From: Allacma fusca
Lineage: Eukaryota; Arthropoda; Collembola; Symphypleona; Sminthuridae
Reading direction: 5' to 3'
Assembly (NCBI GenBank): GCA_947179485.1
Contig: OX359250.1
Span: forward strand, 26,422,654 to 26,486,653
DNA: 64,000 bases
In this document: positions 29,601-44,092 of the stretch, piece by piece
Layout: the number at the start of each line of letters is the position of its first letter
Position numbering within the stretch: position 1 is the first letter of the stretch
Program-made: the position numbers and the translations under genes
The notes under the pieces: model-generated
What the model was told of the DNA's origin: nothing
The model's database searches: none
Seen by the model: the letters and a program-made list of their open reading frames with translations, nothing else

Positions 29601-32600
29601 CAGCACCATAATATTAGTATAGGATAACTCCGCGCCGAACCTGGGCAACATAATTAATATTTCCTTCGGGAAGTAGAGGTTATGTCACAGAAGCATTGCC
29701 ATCCGTATATCTTTCTTTTTTTAGATAAAATTCCGAGACTTGACTCATTAGTTGAAAGTTTTTATACTTTCAGGCGGGTCATATCTACAATGTGTTTTTT
29801 TTTGTGTTTGTTTAGAGTTTTTAAAACTCCTTTTAAAACGTAATTAATTAGGGATATTATATATTCATCAAGTCTATTAGGAGCAATATGGGCCAGGATT
29901 GATTACATTAATTTATATATGAGTCCTTACGGATGCTCTTCACAATCAACCACCCAGAAGACTCATTGTCAAAGTAAGGAGAATTTTATGCTTTTATGAA
30001 ACTCTATGAAAAGACAATCCTCAGTACTCCACATTTTTCAAACACATGCTTTTCTATCAAAACTCTGTTGATGGGGGGATCTGCTGAAAAAACGTGCCTC
30101 ATTTTTTATTATTGTGTTTATGTGTGGACCAAACAATACTCACAATTTGCTGTGGAGCCTCAACGTGTTGAAACCTCCTATGAGCAACTCTATTATGACT
30201 GCTCCTTTCCCACCGCAAAAGTTCTTTCAACTTGGAGTCTAGGTCGGAGTGTTCGTTTAAAATAAAAATGTCTTTACAAAATATGACAATGCCAGTGAGT
30301 AATTTTCCCAAGTACCGAACCAGGAAATATACTGAAACTGTGTCGCACGTTGAAATGACCAAAAATATTCACATGTATTTTCTCCTCCAAAGAGGAAAAA
30401 GCATGTTGGTTCAGAACAATGCTTTATTTCCTTCATGCTGTATAGCTCAATCCTTGAGGGCAATATTTGCTCAGTAGTAATAAACCGAATGGGATAATCT
30501 GCTTGTATGAAAATATACGGAGAATAACTCATTTGATGTTGTGGGCTACGACAGGCCTGGGCAGACAAGCAGATTTCCCCACATAAAAGAAATTCTCCAC
30601 ACGTATATAGGTACAAGCCCCAGCCCAGCCAATAAAGAGGGAAAGATAGTGAAGATAAAAAGAACAATACAAGGGAGAGTAACAGCTGAGACCGTAGTAA
30701 TATAATATGTCGTGATGAGCACCCTAGTCATGCCGACTACAGACAATTCATCATCGTCGAGTCGAATGAAGCTCTGTTTTTGTTTTGGTGGCCCACTATT
30801 TTCTTCCGGCTTATGTTTGAAAAGGCTTGACAATAGAATCATGAGTGCACGGGGTCAGGAAGTTACCAAGTCATTTCTTCTTGAGAACGAAACCCGGAAG
30901 ATTTCACGACTTGTTCGGCAAACTCCACTATCATTTCCTTGTTTTTACGACCGAATTGTATGTACAATTTACTTGTATATACCCCACACCTTGCCCAACC
31001 ATTTCCCTCGTCCAGTCTCCCCACATTTAGGTTTCTTCCTAGAACCCTCGAACCGACGAAGATAAGGAGATCATCTCTTGGTCAAACACTATAGGTCCAG
31101 CAAATCCGCTAGACATTGAGGAAAACATCTGGTCTAAATAATTTATTAGCTTTCCTCTGACCCATTATGTCACACCTGAATTCAATGGTAGGAATAAGGC
31201 ACTAGCCCCACAAATATCCCCTCACGTTTACATAATTGAATATGTGGGGATCCGGTATAAGTGTAAATTTTGGCAAATAAAACAAAAGTTGAAAAATCTT
31301 CATATGCTGGTGTTTAGCTCCGCCAACGTGCAAGAAAGAAGCTTCACTCTTTCTCTTTTTGTTACCATATGCATTGTTAGGCACGTTCTTGCTTTTGCGT
31401 TTATCCTTAAAATACACATTCTTTCATCAAAGGACTGACTCTCACGCTAACCAACGTTTTTGCAGATATTTGTGTTTGCACTGGTGAAAACGTGATGTAC
31501 GGGACATAACATCAGGTTTTTGCCCCTGGGTCCTGGTGGTCATAAATAATGCTTAAGGTATAGTAGTAAATAGTTGTTCAGGTTGGGTCTTCTTGAGTAG
31601 TAGCAGTCGTCCAAACGTGAGGATCCAATTCCTGGAAATTTCCCGCTTTCTATTGCAACAACGGATCCGAAGTATTACACGTTTTTTGAATGAAACCGTA
31701 ACATTTTTCGGGAAACATGTGAGACACAATGTAGTGGCAAAGTTCCAGGGAAATGTTCAACCAGACGTCAGTCAGAAACATTAATATGAATGAGAGGGTA
31801 CTTTTTAATTTCACATCCCATCGGATTCCTCCATTGTAAATCTGATGACAATTTCACCATACCACAACTTTCTATTCCCTAGTATCAAAGGAATACGAGA
31901 GTTTGAACAACTTCTCCTCTGCTCAGGATTCTAGTTAGCATGGTTGAGGTTTCCTTACAGGAATCCTCTACAAATATAAACACGGATGTTTGTTTCGCGT
32001 CGGTTTCATTGAAATGTGCCAGACTGTCAAGTTGTTAAAGTATACTTGTCAAAATTTCACTTTTCAGCGCTTCAGTCAATTGGTATTCAACGGATACGAA
32101 AGTCATACTTACTCTTTTCGTTAGAATTGTAAGTTACGTTGAGATAGAATTCTTCATTTTAAGCTTGAACATACATATGCACGTAGGAGAGATACTTTTT
32201 ATTTTAAGATACGATGAACTTATATTTTGTTCAGGTAGGATATGGACTTACCATGGATGTCTATGCATGGGACTGGAGAGGGAAGAAACTACTCTCATCT
32301 CAGGACTTGCATATACTCATGTGTTCAAAATACCAGAGTCCTACCTTAACTCAAGGATTTATGAGGAAATCGTTTTAAGTTAACCCCGGCTGCATTCATC
32401 ATGGCTTGAAAAACTCGGAAGTTCACGAAAGTGAAAGGTTTTCTTGAGTAGCAGTCATTTTTCGGAAGTGAGAGATTATGTTCATTGGAAGGAGCCGCAT
32501 TACCAGGAAACACCGGTCGGTAGTAATATCGTCAAAGTAGTTCACCAGGGGACAATAATATCTCAACTCCTTCACGTAACGTGTCAGTTCCAGCTCACTA

Positions 32601-35600
32601 GTCACATTTACACGAGCCATGAAGAGCCCGAACATTGTTTCTCGTAAGACTCATGTCTTCCCAACACCCAACTAATGGTCTGCGATCACAAAGGCATGAC
32701 AGAAAGGTATCTGGCACGAGGATGCTAACGTGATCAATCATTATTAAAACAAGTCACCCTTCCTCATGGCCCATGAACACACCGGAGATTAAAAAAAGCG
32801 GGATGGTGGGACGTGGGCAACGTGACAAAAAAACAAAACGACATCACTCTACTTGGAACCCATTCATTGAAGTTTTCACAGGTCATGTCCAATTAGCTAT
32901 GTTTTACAGTCAGCAAATCATTGGCATTTACTAAGATTATTTAAGATTTGCATACATTAGATACTAGAATTCTCGGGGAGGGGGAATCCTCAGATTTGAA
33001 TAATGTTTCCTTGAGACAAGGATTATTAAAGACAAGGGTTTGGCTCTTGGGATTGAGTTCCCATATTTTGAACAATAACAAAAAATTTTTGAACAATTAC
33101 AAGGGGAAAAGCTAGGTCAGAAATAAAAACAAAAACCCAAACACACAAGCATGCAATGTCCATGCAAGGGAGATTACATCCGAAGGAGGATTACTGAGTG
33201 AATGGCATTGGAGAGATTGCAAGTGTGAAATTCCTCAAGGAATGAGGGAAAAGTTGTTAAGATCTCCGTCCTTGAAGGAGAATTAGGATGGAAAAAAAGT
33301 TGAATGGCGACAGATTGTTTGACATTTTGTTGATTTTATTCCCCTTATTTTTCTATTAAGGCAATAAGACGAGGGAGAAAAATTTGTAGATTCCACCCGT
33401 AAATATATACTTTACTCTAGTACCCATATTCCCTTTTTTATCGTACACTGATCCTTGTAGATGTTGAAAGGTAGAAGTTACGCTTCTCAAGATAAGTTAT
33501 ACCTTCGGTAGAGTAGTAAATACTAAGTGAAATGTTCTTAGCAAAGTGAATCAGGATTTATTGACGATGCTTTTTCAAAACCAACTTTTGATTTCTAGGT
33601 TAGTGGGTCTTTTTTTTTGCTTTCATTTCAGACCCTACTACACCCAGTGTTGTCCCAGGTTTCTCCATAGGAAGGGATATACATACCTTCCACTCATCTC
33701 TATATAGATACTGTAATACCCGTATCGCGCCCAACTCCGTCTGTGTACACATAGCGAGGCGGTATGCCTTTTGCTGTCGGAGATGTAACATTATGATGCT
33801 ATCTAATACCTCAACAAAAATATCGGATTTGTTTTAAGTCAGCAAAGAGTTGGATAAATTGGACCTTCGCCTTTCCACTCCATTACTATCAACGCCAGAC
33901 ATCGAAGATTAAGTAGAAAAATTACTTTCTCATAGAACACATTCGATTTTATATCTGGTTCAATCAGATTATTTACAAGTTACCTAATGTAATCCCCAAC
34001 TCGTGTATAAATATTCCCTCCTTTCTTAAAAAAAAATAAACTCGCCTTTCAAGATGAGTGCTTCCGTTGTATGTTTATGTGTGTGTGTGTGCATTATGAA
34101 ACACAAAATAATGGACAGAGAATTGAGTGAAATTCGGGATGAAAATTATGAGAAGATTGCGTTACTTTATTCATAAGGAGCTGTGCTCGTGAAGGACTTC
34201 GAGATCTTCTCAGAAAAAATTAATTCAAAAGATAAATTCACGTTAGAAAATGAGGCTAAGTAGGAAGAGTTCAGTCAACTTTTCTTGTAGGCACAAAAGG
34301 CTAAGGGCAATATTATAGTAAATTTTTAATGAAGATAGCTTCCACCCTCCGATAACTATCTTTGCTGGAAGTGGGTCAGAGATGACGGGATTATTAATTC
34401 TCTCTATAATACTGTACAGCCTGGGTGCGTAAAGTTCCTCCAGTCCTCGGGTTCTCCAGCGCTGGAAGGTGAACTGTCCAAATAATGAATCTCGTCGGTT
34501 TATTACAATTAAGTCATGTGATTTTGTAGTTGGTGAACTAGATTCAATATCATTGTGGGTGTATTATAGTATCGTTACTCCGCACTGGCTTTATGTTACA
34601 CTTATGTGATATTAGTGTGTTGTTAGTTCATCCGAGTTCTGCGGCATCATAGCATCATATTCTCCTTCGTCGTGAGCTCTTTTACTCCGTAGTCAAGTAA
34701 TTTACTCGAGACAGCCCAATATCGGATATCTCCTTTGGTATCAAACCTGAAGGCTATACTGACCGGATGGTCGGTGAGATTCATGACGTGCCCCACATTT
34801 TCCGGGCAATTTTGATAAATGTTATAGCAGGTCCGGACAGGATCTTCGAGGTCTCAACTTTCTCTTGGAGCTCATGTGATGTGCATCTGCGACGTTGATC
34901 TTGCAATATCTACCTTCCACGAGCTCCAAGTCATCGTTACCAATGACGATCATGTCAGTTGATACGAGTGTGTAGGTCCGACCTACGCAAATTATCAAAT
35001 GGGCTACCTGATGATGTAACAATTATTAAATAATGAGAAATTTGAGTTCTCTTCCGTAAACAATTTGAAATGGAAAGTAATTTATTGTGTTTTTGTAGAG
35101 CAATTTACTGTGTTTTTGTAAAGCAATTTATTGTGTTTTTGTAAAGCAATTTACTTTGTTTTTATGTAAAATAATTTATTTTGCTTTTATGTAATTACAG
35201 CAAATATTTTTTAGATTTTAATTAGTCTCATTTCAGTTTTATCCGCCTGCGCCGTGCATATCAGGACATTTATTCCTGACTAAGTAAAGTTATGCCTAAA
35301 GCGCTTACAAAACATGTGACATCCGACCGTTGATTCCAGAAATTCAAGAATTTCCTCCCAATAATAATAGTAATGAACTCTGCCTTCGTAACCGGAGTTC
35401 AGCTTCGTGGTTTTTTTGTTTGACATTTAGAAAAGGTAGAGGACCTGCAGAAAAAGTCCGGATTGGTCAACATTGTCAACCGCCAACCACATCTCGAAAC
35501 TAATTTTACTTTGATGATGATGATGATGATGATGACGAGGAAGATACTATTATTAATGTACACTTCATGTATGATTCAGACTTGCCCTCATTTCCCCAAA

Positions 35601-38600
35601 ACTGTTGGGATGGTTTTGAAGGGAGTGTATCTATCCTAAACCGCACCGAGCTTTATTTATGGGTTGTAAGCATCCACTCGAAGTATAATAAGCGTCCTAT
35701 AAAACAATTTAGAGTTTCATCTTGGAGAATTATCTTACAGCTTAAGTAGTGAAAGTGAAACATGACGCAGACACGGACCGTAGCCGAACGTAAACACCAC
35801 CAGGGTGAATGACAAATTAAATTGATATTTCAAATGCCTCCATGTATGTACATAAAAGTCTGGGTGTAGGGACGCCTACGACTCTCCTATAGTCTTGGGC
35901 TCAACGTCAACTTTTACTTTTACCTAGAAGCACAAAGGCGACTGAAAAACTGGAACGTTTCGAGCAAGAGAGCTCTCTTACAGGCCAAAATAATTGATTG
36001 CCAAATTCGAAGATTAAATTACAAGGGATGATAATTTATACTACTACTTATCGATAATGTCCCATAATCCATCTAGTATTCGACAAATCAATGAAAATTC
36101 AATTCACTTCCAAGGGATATTTTTCAAAATTAATGAAAAATATTCCCTACCTCCCAGAATCGCCAGAAATGAGTTATTTTATTTGAACAAGGAAAGGTGA
36201 ATGATCAAGTTGAATGTGGAACGCAGACAATTATTTTGTATATTACGGAGAAACTTTGAGAAATGGGAAACAATTCTGAGTTGGTTCGTGTGTGGTGTGT
36301 GAGACCCAGACTAAAAAATCGCCAGGCTTCTTGTCGTCCCGACAAAATACACAAATACATAGAAAGATACATACATACATACGGCAGTATAACTATCTGT
36401 CGGTACTTCATGCTATGCCTTTCGCCCACAGCAACTGTCCATCATAGGATATGTAGATAACTATACTACAGTGGATAAGGGAAGGATTTGCAAACGGGTG
36501 GAAAGGATACATAGGAAAAAAACGGGCAAGTTCAACGTGATTAATTTACAACAACAGCTGACTAAACGCAACTGTGTACAATCCTGACATTTTTTTCATG
36601 TTTGAGAACTATGTAAAATGCACACACACACTCCTTCCTCTCTGCCTTTTTCTTACAGGCTTCAGGGCACTATGAAGTAAGGATATTTAGTAAGTGGTTT
36701 CCACCCGATGGAGGAAAGTTCGGTACATGTAGTACACAGATGATGATGTTGGTACAAGATCCCCTCAACATGTGTAAGATCACATTTACATGCCAGTGTA
36801 TAGTTTACCGGATCCCGTTACTTGACCCACTTACATTCTCTGGGGAAAAACAACAGAGATTCTTGCCAATTCTCTGGCTTTACTCAACCTTTTTTTATTT
36901 TTCCTATTCTTTTCTAGGTTCCATTTCATTTGACGAGATGCTCCTTCAGAACATATCTACATATATATATAGTTTTACAATAGATCCCTATACACATGTA
37001 ACTTCAACGGGGAATCTCTTGTTTTTAAATGTCAACCACGCTCCTGCAAATATCCGCACTTCAATTGATACGCTTTGAGGGAGTTGAGACGTCTCTTTAC
37101 ATTTAGCTATTGTCTTGTCAAATACATAACAAAGTTGTCATAAATTGCCACTTAGGAGACTTCAAATTATCTTATCATTGACAAGAGGGAAAGTGAGCCA
37201 TTTAGAGATAATGTATCCCAGTAATGATTTCTCCTCCTCCCACTATCCGCAATTACAACCCGCAAGTATATCCCTCTTAATTTCCTTCGACTAGCTATTA
37301 GCATCTCATGTTCAGGTTTTCTCCTTATCCATGATTAGTAAACTTCCCGAAGGATGATGATTCCTTCAAATAAACGACGGCGTTAGCCTCAAAACAAACC
37401 CCCAACACTAATCATGTAACGTACAGACACGAAACTACATTCTACCCATACTGAGGACGAACATCACTCTCTAATGTTTTCCTTTGAATTCTTGAGGTTT
37501 CCCCATAAGAAACGGATGAGTCTACCTAAAATAGAGAGCATATGAGAGAGAGCATGCACTACTAGTCACTCTCGTATGAAACACCTACTAAATTTAATTT
37601 GGTTTCCTATCCTTCCATTCCATAACATTCTTCCGGGAATCCCCCAACATTTGCTTTTTCCACCGGTTCTCTCAACCACCTCGGACTTGTGGCCTACATT
37701 GGATGAAAGCAACAAATATTTATGACCAAAGAGGCATTTGCAACTCAAAAGAATTGAAATATTTTACTTCCATTCATAAATAACAACGCAACAAAATGCA
37801 ATTTGTTCCGAGTGAGTGCAGTGCCGATTTATTTATACAAGCAAGATGCATACTCACTCTCTAATAGAATCCTATGACTTGCTTTCCTTCAGTAAGAATG
37901 CAAGACTAACCCAAATTTTAAGGAAATTGAAAGGTAGTATTGATTTCTTGTAGTTCACATTTTCAGCAAGGTTTTATATCAAAAGGTTGGAATGTGTGTC
38001 AGGAAGATTTGAACTCTGGAAAGAAAGTGTTACAACTAAATTTCTAACAACACAAAATTTACAGATAGTTAGGAAGTGAAAAGTTGTAGCATATATACAT
38101 ATGTACATACATATACAGGCCCCATCGAATCCTAATAGCTCTTATTTTCATCCCGAAGGAGTTCAAAGGTAAAAGAGACGATATCAATAGTCGGAAAGTA
38201 TAAACCATTACTGTATCAGATACTGAAAAAATCATCATTTGAAAACATTGCCTCCTATACTTTTACAAGATTTCCTGTCTCTGAAAAAATCGGGATAAAT
38301 TTGAGTTCAGACCCATTCTAAGGTATATGTACATATGGAATAATAAAGTTTTCTCTTTCCTTATACCTTCTTTCAAGCAACTATACTGTAAGGATAATCG
38401 GACGGGGGTACATACATGGATCAAATTCCTACTATAATAATGCCTTTGTAAAACCTTACTACACATAATCAGGTGGATGTACAAGCTTGTTCCTCAATGA
38501 GGATTCCTTGAAGTGACAGCGGTTAGGTTGGTCAGAGTCGAGCGTCTGATTGTGTTCAAGTACCTTTTTTCTCTCGCTGTAGAGAAATAACTGGAAGCCA

Positions 38601-41600
38601 GGCAGATTTGACCAGTTTTAATGGTTAAATGGGAGACAGACTGTAAGTCCAAAAGGAGTGGATTAGTCACGATCGTATAGCAAATGTGTCCACGGAAGGA
38701 TGAGTGCTGCTGAGATTGTTTCCTTCGAGTCGTACATACTAAATCCCTCGAACTTGCAGAGTTCGACTCACTGTGAAAAATCAAGCAATTTCAGGGGGCA
38801 AGCTACAGTATACGGAGAAACTTCACGGATCGGATCCTGCTGAGAGTGAAGTGAGTAATTATAGATGGGAATTATGTAGATACACAAAGTAGTTACAAGT
38901 TTCTTAAGCACGAGAGATGCACTGAACTGCCATTCTCCCACTAAAACTTTCCATATCTACTTATTTCTCCTATTTTTATAATGGTACATGTGTAGCTACA
39001 TACTCCGTAATTGTTGTAAGTGTATGAAGAAGGAAAGCATGTAGTTTGTTATGCACATGTATTTGGGATGTGCCTCTGTGTATGTACGTAAACATAGATA
39101 TAGGAGGGTGTATCTACTATTGTTAGTATAAGACCAGCCTATGAGAACTTTTGTTTTCTTAGAAGAAAGACGAGCGAGAGGAAACTGCAGGAGATACCTG
39201 GCGAGGAGGATTAACCAGAAAATAGCTGTTGTGTGGAAGTGTACCCAAAAGACAACTTTGGCTCATACAATAGGCTAATTCAAGAAGTAAGAACCTATCT
39301 AAATAAATTAATTCTTCAGTGCAATGGAACAAGGCAAGTAGTTACGACTAGTATCGTATCAATGGGGGAAAGGGCCATGAACACGTTTATTGACTTTACT
39401 ATTGAGAACCAACCTCAACCGGAATAATTCGGTTGGGAAGTTGCAACTGTACAGATGCAGACGGGGGAAGGGAGGAGATCATACAACAAGGAAGAAATCT
39501 GAGGAGCAAATTGTCATCAGCTAAGATTTTTGGGGTTTACTTTTTTATTAGTAAATTCAAATAACCCAGTTTTTCAATGTCGTTTCACATTATGTACCTC
39601 CCTTCTCAAGAAGTCATCAAATGCAGAAACACTCATCCACCCAAGGCATTCCCATTACCTTTAACAGTTACTTGTCATTACCATGATATTTCCAATGTAT
39701 CGGGTGTAATAAAAAGGCATTATTCGTACATAGATAGAACCATATTGGTTGAGTGTAGCCCAGAGAGCGGAGATTTTGTCAGCCCTGTAGATACATACAA
39801 AAAATCAAATAAATACATAATAAATTTCCAGAAATCGTTAACATTGATTTCAAGGAGGGAAATAAATGCAACATATTTTAGTATAATGACAATACACTTG
39901 AATCCCGAATGAGTCCTATTTGGAGTTGTCTCCATATTTACTCCTGTGGACTCAGGAAAAATGTAAAACCCACAAGGTCGCATACTTGTCATTTTTATAC
40001 GGAATTTTATTTTTAGACTTTTCTTCATCCGTAGCTACCAAGTTTCATTCAACTATTTCCCGAGTGTGGAGAGGAACATGCAGTTGTTATTTCTCTTGTT
40101 CTCAAGGCAAATTTTAATTTATTGCTGATTTACAGCGGATATTATGCAATGCAAATCCAAACAATGGAACTCTGTATTCCCTCTACTCGAAACCATTAAT
40201 ACTTACATCCATTGAGTCACTATTACAGGAGGATCTTTAATTCCTACACATCTTTTTCGCTCCATGCATTTCTTATGATGCAGAGGAGCTGCAGCCCTAT
40301 GTCCTAACCAAGGGACATGGATCTAATTATGTAACTAAAATCAAACATTACCATATGTACGAGAGAGCGATACTCGGAGTCTCTTCTGAACCGTGGACCT
40401 TCATATGCACGTGCAAGGATATACATATTCTACTACATGCAGATAATATCCGTCGAAGAATTTAAGGAGAAGCCCGAGAATGAATATGACTCATGTGGTT
40501 GAAGTTTGGAGCATAATCCCACATTACAACGTTACTTTTACGCCTTCATAAAATCACTCAACTTCAAGTGCATGTACAACCATTATCAAAGTAGTGCACT
40601 ACTACATCCCCTCTGTTCTTGTGGTATTCACGGAAATGATCTTGTAATAAGCACTGCGTACTTTTGGATTTGGTAATTGATCGTTAAACTCCTTCCCCAA
40701 ATCGAACCCTTCAGCGGCATGCCAATCCGTATGTATTGAAAAACCTTTGATTCTTTCCAAACCAAATTTAACATGCCGCTATAAATTGTTATCCAATGAT
40801 CTGATCAAATGTAAGTGCTCGAAATGATAATTGAACAATGGATAGATATAATTATGTAGATATATAATTATGTATGTAATTATGTGCTAAGATAATTATT
40901 TTGAGCTCTCTTACTGTACCTTGTCACAGGAGTGGGAGGGTTTTGACCACTACCACAAGCCACAAATTCGCACGCTTGTGTTTCCTGAATTTTAAATTAG
41001 GGAAGTTGAGTAGTGGTTGGGAAGTAAATCTGATTTTGGGATCTACGGTAATTGTTGTGATCCGCATCCAAGATTTGAGGTGATGTTGGATAGGAGCTTG
41101 AAAATGACAAATGAGGATGATTCCGTGGAATTTACCAAGTGACGAATGCTGACAAACATTAATTCTAATTAAGTTTTATGGTTCTTTGATGGTTGGAAAG
41201 AATTTAGCACTAGTAGGGTGCTGTTGAGCTTGACTGTTAAGTAGATTAGAAAACCAGGCTGGAATCTTAATTCTGAATGAGTTAGTGAGATGTATACAAC
41301 GGAAGATATTTCGAGAACATTTTTTTCGAAAATCCTTGAGATTTGTCCTGAAAGTGATAAAGAGTGCGTGTTATGGTCTTCTTCGACGAATTAAATGCTG
41401 GGATTTATCATGTCCTCACACCCCAAGGTAATAAAAACTTATTCAACTGCGATAATCGTCGGAACATAACACACGCCGATAATTCAACAATACCAAGTCA
41501 TGTTTACATTTGAGGGAAGGGAAGTGCACAAAAGTAGCATCTCTTTTTTTTTTTCTTGAGAAAAACTCTCAAAATCTGTTCCCAATTAAATTAAATTAGC

Positions 41601-43980
41601 TCATCCTTTTCAATACACACTAAGTAGATTTTTGAGACTGAAAAAATGGTTGGTATTTGATGAATCAAAAAGCCTAGATTCCCTAAGTGGTTGCTAGAAC
41701 GTGGGCCATAATGTTCCGTTAAGGAGGGACCCGTAACGTGACGCAGGGCGGAGAGAATTTTACTCCGCTTCTCTTTAAGGTGGTTCTTAATTTGCTTCTT
41801 CACTGTCAACCATTCATATTCTATAGTTACGAATAATTTCCTAATTTTCTCCACCTCAGTGAACTAGCGTACTTTCACTGACTCACTTTGATCAATACTT
41901 TCACTTGGAAAATGTAAACCTCTCCTCAACCTTTGTGCATATAGCCCCGTAAGAAATCCCGTTACATAGTACTCTTTTTGAAAAACGTGTTGTGTAATTA
42001 AACTCACCTTGATTTATTCTGGGAAACCTCAAATGGTGATCATTGACACCTTCAGAAAGCTCGCAATCTCAGACAATTGTGTTCCTAAATTCGATTTACA
42101 TCTTGTGACGACGCTTCTCAACACCCTCCAGCCAATTTAAAAACTTGTTGTGAGCACAAAAAGTTTCATTCGCTCGACAAACATTTGCTTTAAGGACTGT
42201 TGGAAAACTTTGATTTTACTGGACGTGTCAGTCCTGAGTCAATTTGAATTCTTTTCCCCAGCCACTCTTGTAGTCTTATTGAATTGATACTCTTTGTCTT
42301 GAGATACGTCGCAAAATAAACTTTCGGTCAAGGGAGTTCATATTTCTTTCCCAAAAACTATCAATTCAGACGTGATTGGTCTCCAATTTTCCTACCTGAA
42401 AAGTTCTTGTTATTATTCAGTCTTTGTGTATATTGATCTTATTTAATTAACTTTCGCTTCATTTTCATTTACAAAACTTTTGATTTGTTTGTCGTCTTCT
42501 TTTGTTAGACAAATACACCTCTCAGATAATTTTCTCGGCGTCCCATTCCTGAGTCCTCACTTATTACTTACTTAGTACACCGTCCATAGATACATAGTTT
42601 AGGTGCAAATGTTCTCCATCTAAGGAATAAAGACAACAGGAAAAAGCTCCCATTGGACAGTTTCAAAAGGATACTTGATACTTGATGGAAGAGAAGGTCA
42701 AAGGCGTAAGGATTATACAATGTTGAAATTAATTTTTGTGTATCAAATTTAAAGTTACTCTTGCTTGCATAGCGTAAAACTAGGGCACTTCCTATTAATT
42801 ATAACAAAATATTCTCATAATATTTTGAAGTGAATTTTTAATATCCACATATCTCAGTTTCAACTCTTCCCACTTCAAAACCTTTAATTAAATACATGAT
42901 GACCATGTATGTACATATTAAAAAGCAATTACTTGTATAATAGTAATTATACCGCTCCGTTCTGCATAACATGAATTTGAAAAGGCAAGGAGTTCATGGA
43001 TTGTTCTAGCGTTATGATATTAAGAAATTTAAGAGAGGAAATTGAAACAATTCTTATACTGTACCAATAGCAAGTTTCATATGACCTTAGAAAAAAGACT
43101 TCAAAAAGTGATAATATACATAACAATAAATAAAAAATAAGAAGCTTATGTTTTGATGTTAAATTTCCTGTGTTCCAAGTTTTTATGGAGGTGAATAAAA
43201 TGGAGAATATTGGATCTTTGAAACCATCACATTGTAAAGTGCTGGTGACATTCGGAGACCTGATGGTTCAATGATGTGAAAGAGCTAATGTCAAACTTGT
43301 GTATGTTCACTGTGTGGACTCTCAGCAATTTTGGTATGAGGTCAATTATTATTGTTGATGCGTATGGAGGAGGATTCCTGCCATACTTTGCATGTTTGTC
43401 AGTCTGTAAACCGGGCACCGTACCATCAACATACAAAAATCCACGCATGTCTTTAGACAACGTAGGATGGGACTGGGAACCTACATGGGAACTGAAGAGC
43501 CCAGAGACAGAATCGTAGTCCATGGTATTACATAGAAAGGCAGCGGCGCTTCCCATACCGGCATTTCACTCCTATCCTAACACTGTTTAAGTATAAAGCA
43601 TTTCTAGATTCCGGGATCAGTTGGTTCTTACTTGCAGACCTGAACAGAAGCAACTCTCAGCTCTCACAGTACTATACTAACTGAGCGTCTATATACGTGT
43701 ACGGATTGTAACATAATATTAAACAATCTCAGATTGTATCCAAGAAATTCCATACCAGGGGTTTACAAAAATAAACAAGTTGAACAAAAGAATTCGGAAG
43801 TCATATTTCCTTCAAACTGCGCAAAAATAATTTACCTTTGGACATATGAGCCTAGTGAAGTTCTCCCAGTTTCAAAGTTTATAATATATCCAAACTTGGG
43901 TTTGGAGCTTAGGTGAAAAAAAAACAAGAACTTGTTACTATATTTCCATTGGATCTAGTCAGTGTGAGAATTAAGTTCGT
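29601..43980. other. Long non-coding region upstream of the GTPase gene
   Basis: About 14.4 kb of AT-rich sequence. The only ORFs are short, overlap on both strands and show no family features, so I call none. It contains simple repeats: (TG)n near 34078-34091, (GAT)n near 35513-35535, CATA/TACA runs near 36367-36381 and 38093-38117, CA near 36621, and a 23-nt tandem repeat at 35078-35196. The promoter and any 5' untranslated exon of the GTPase gene must lie here, but I cannot place them. Confidence 0.5.
35078..35196. repeat. 23-25-nt tandem repeat, five units
   Basis: Units start at 35078, 35101, 35124, 35147 and 35172. The core is CAATTTA(T/C)TGTGTTTTTGTA. The first three units are 23 nt and nearly identical, and the last two are 25 nt and more diverged. 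Confidence 0.85.
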
Positions 43981-44092
43981 ATGAAAATCATAATGAAGAC
44001 TTCAGAAGAGAAAGGAGGCTCTGGACAAAGCTCTGGAAGCAATCCCAAAATCCGGATTGCTGTTATTGGACAACATGATGTTGGCAAATCAG
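43981..44092 (+). CDS. Ras-like small GTPase (RASL11/RERG type), exon 1
   Basis: First coding exon, 37 codons plus one base. It holds a Ser/Gly-rich leader and the first strand with the P-loop (KIRIAVIG, then GQHDVGKS at residues 30-37), the G1 box that binds the nucleotide phosphates. A second in-frame ATG at 43993 could also start the protein. The exon ends TCAG before GTACGG. The phase-1 junction joins to GCT (Ala) in exon 2, giving GKSALTVR, the conserved continuation of G1 in Ras proteins. Untranslated upstream exons are possible but not visible. Confidence 0.88.

Noticed and set aside
34076..36390. (TG)n, (GAT)n and TACA-type simple repeats as special structures
   Set aside because: Ordinary microsatellites, common in such genomes.
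43227..43556. 109-codon minus-strand ORF and 80-codon plus-strand ORF just upstream of the GTPase gene
   Set aside because: They overlap each other on opposite strands and show no protein features; probably chance frames in the promoter region.
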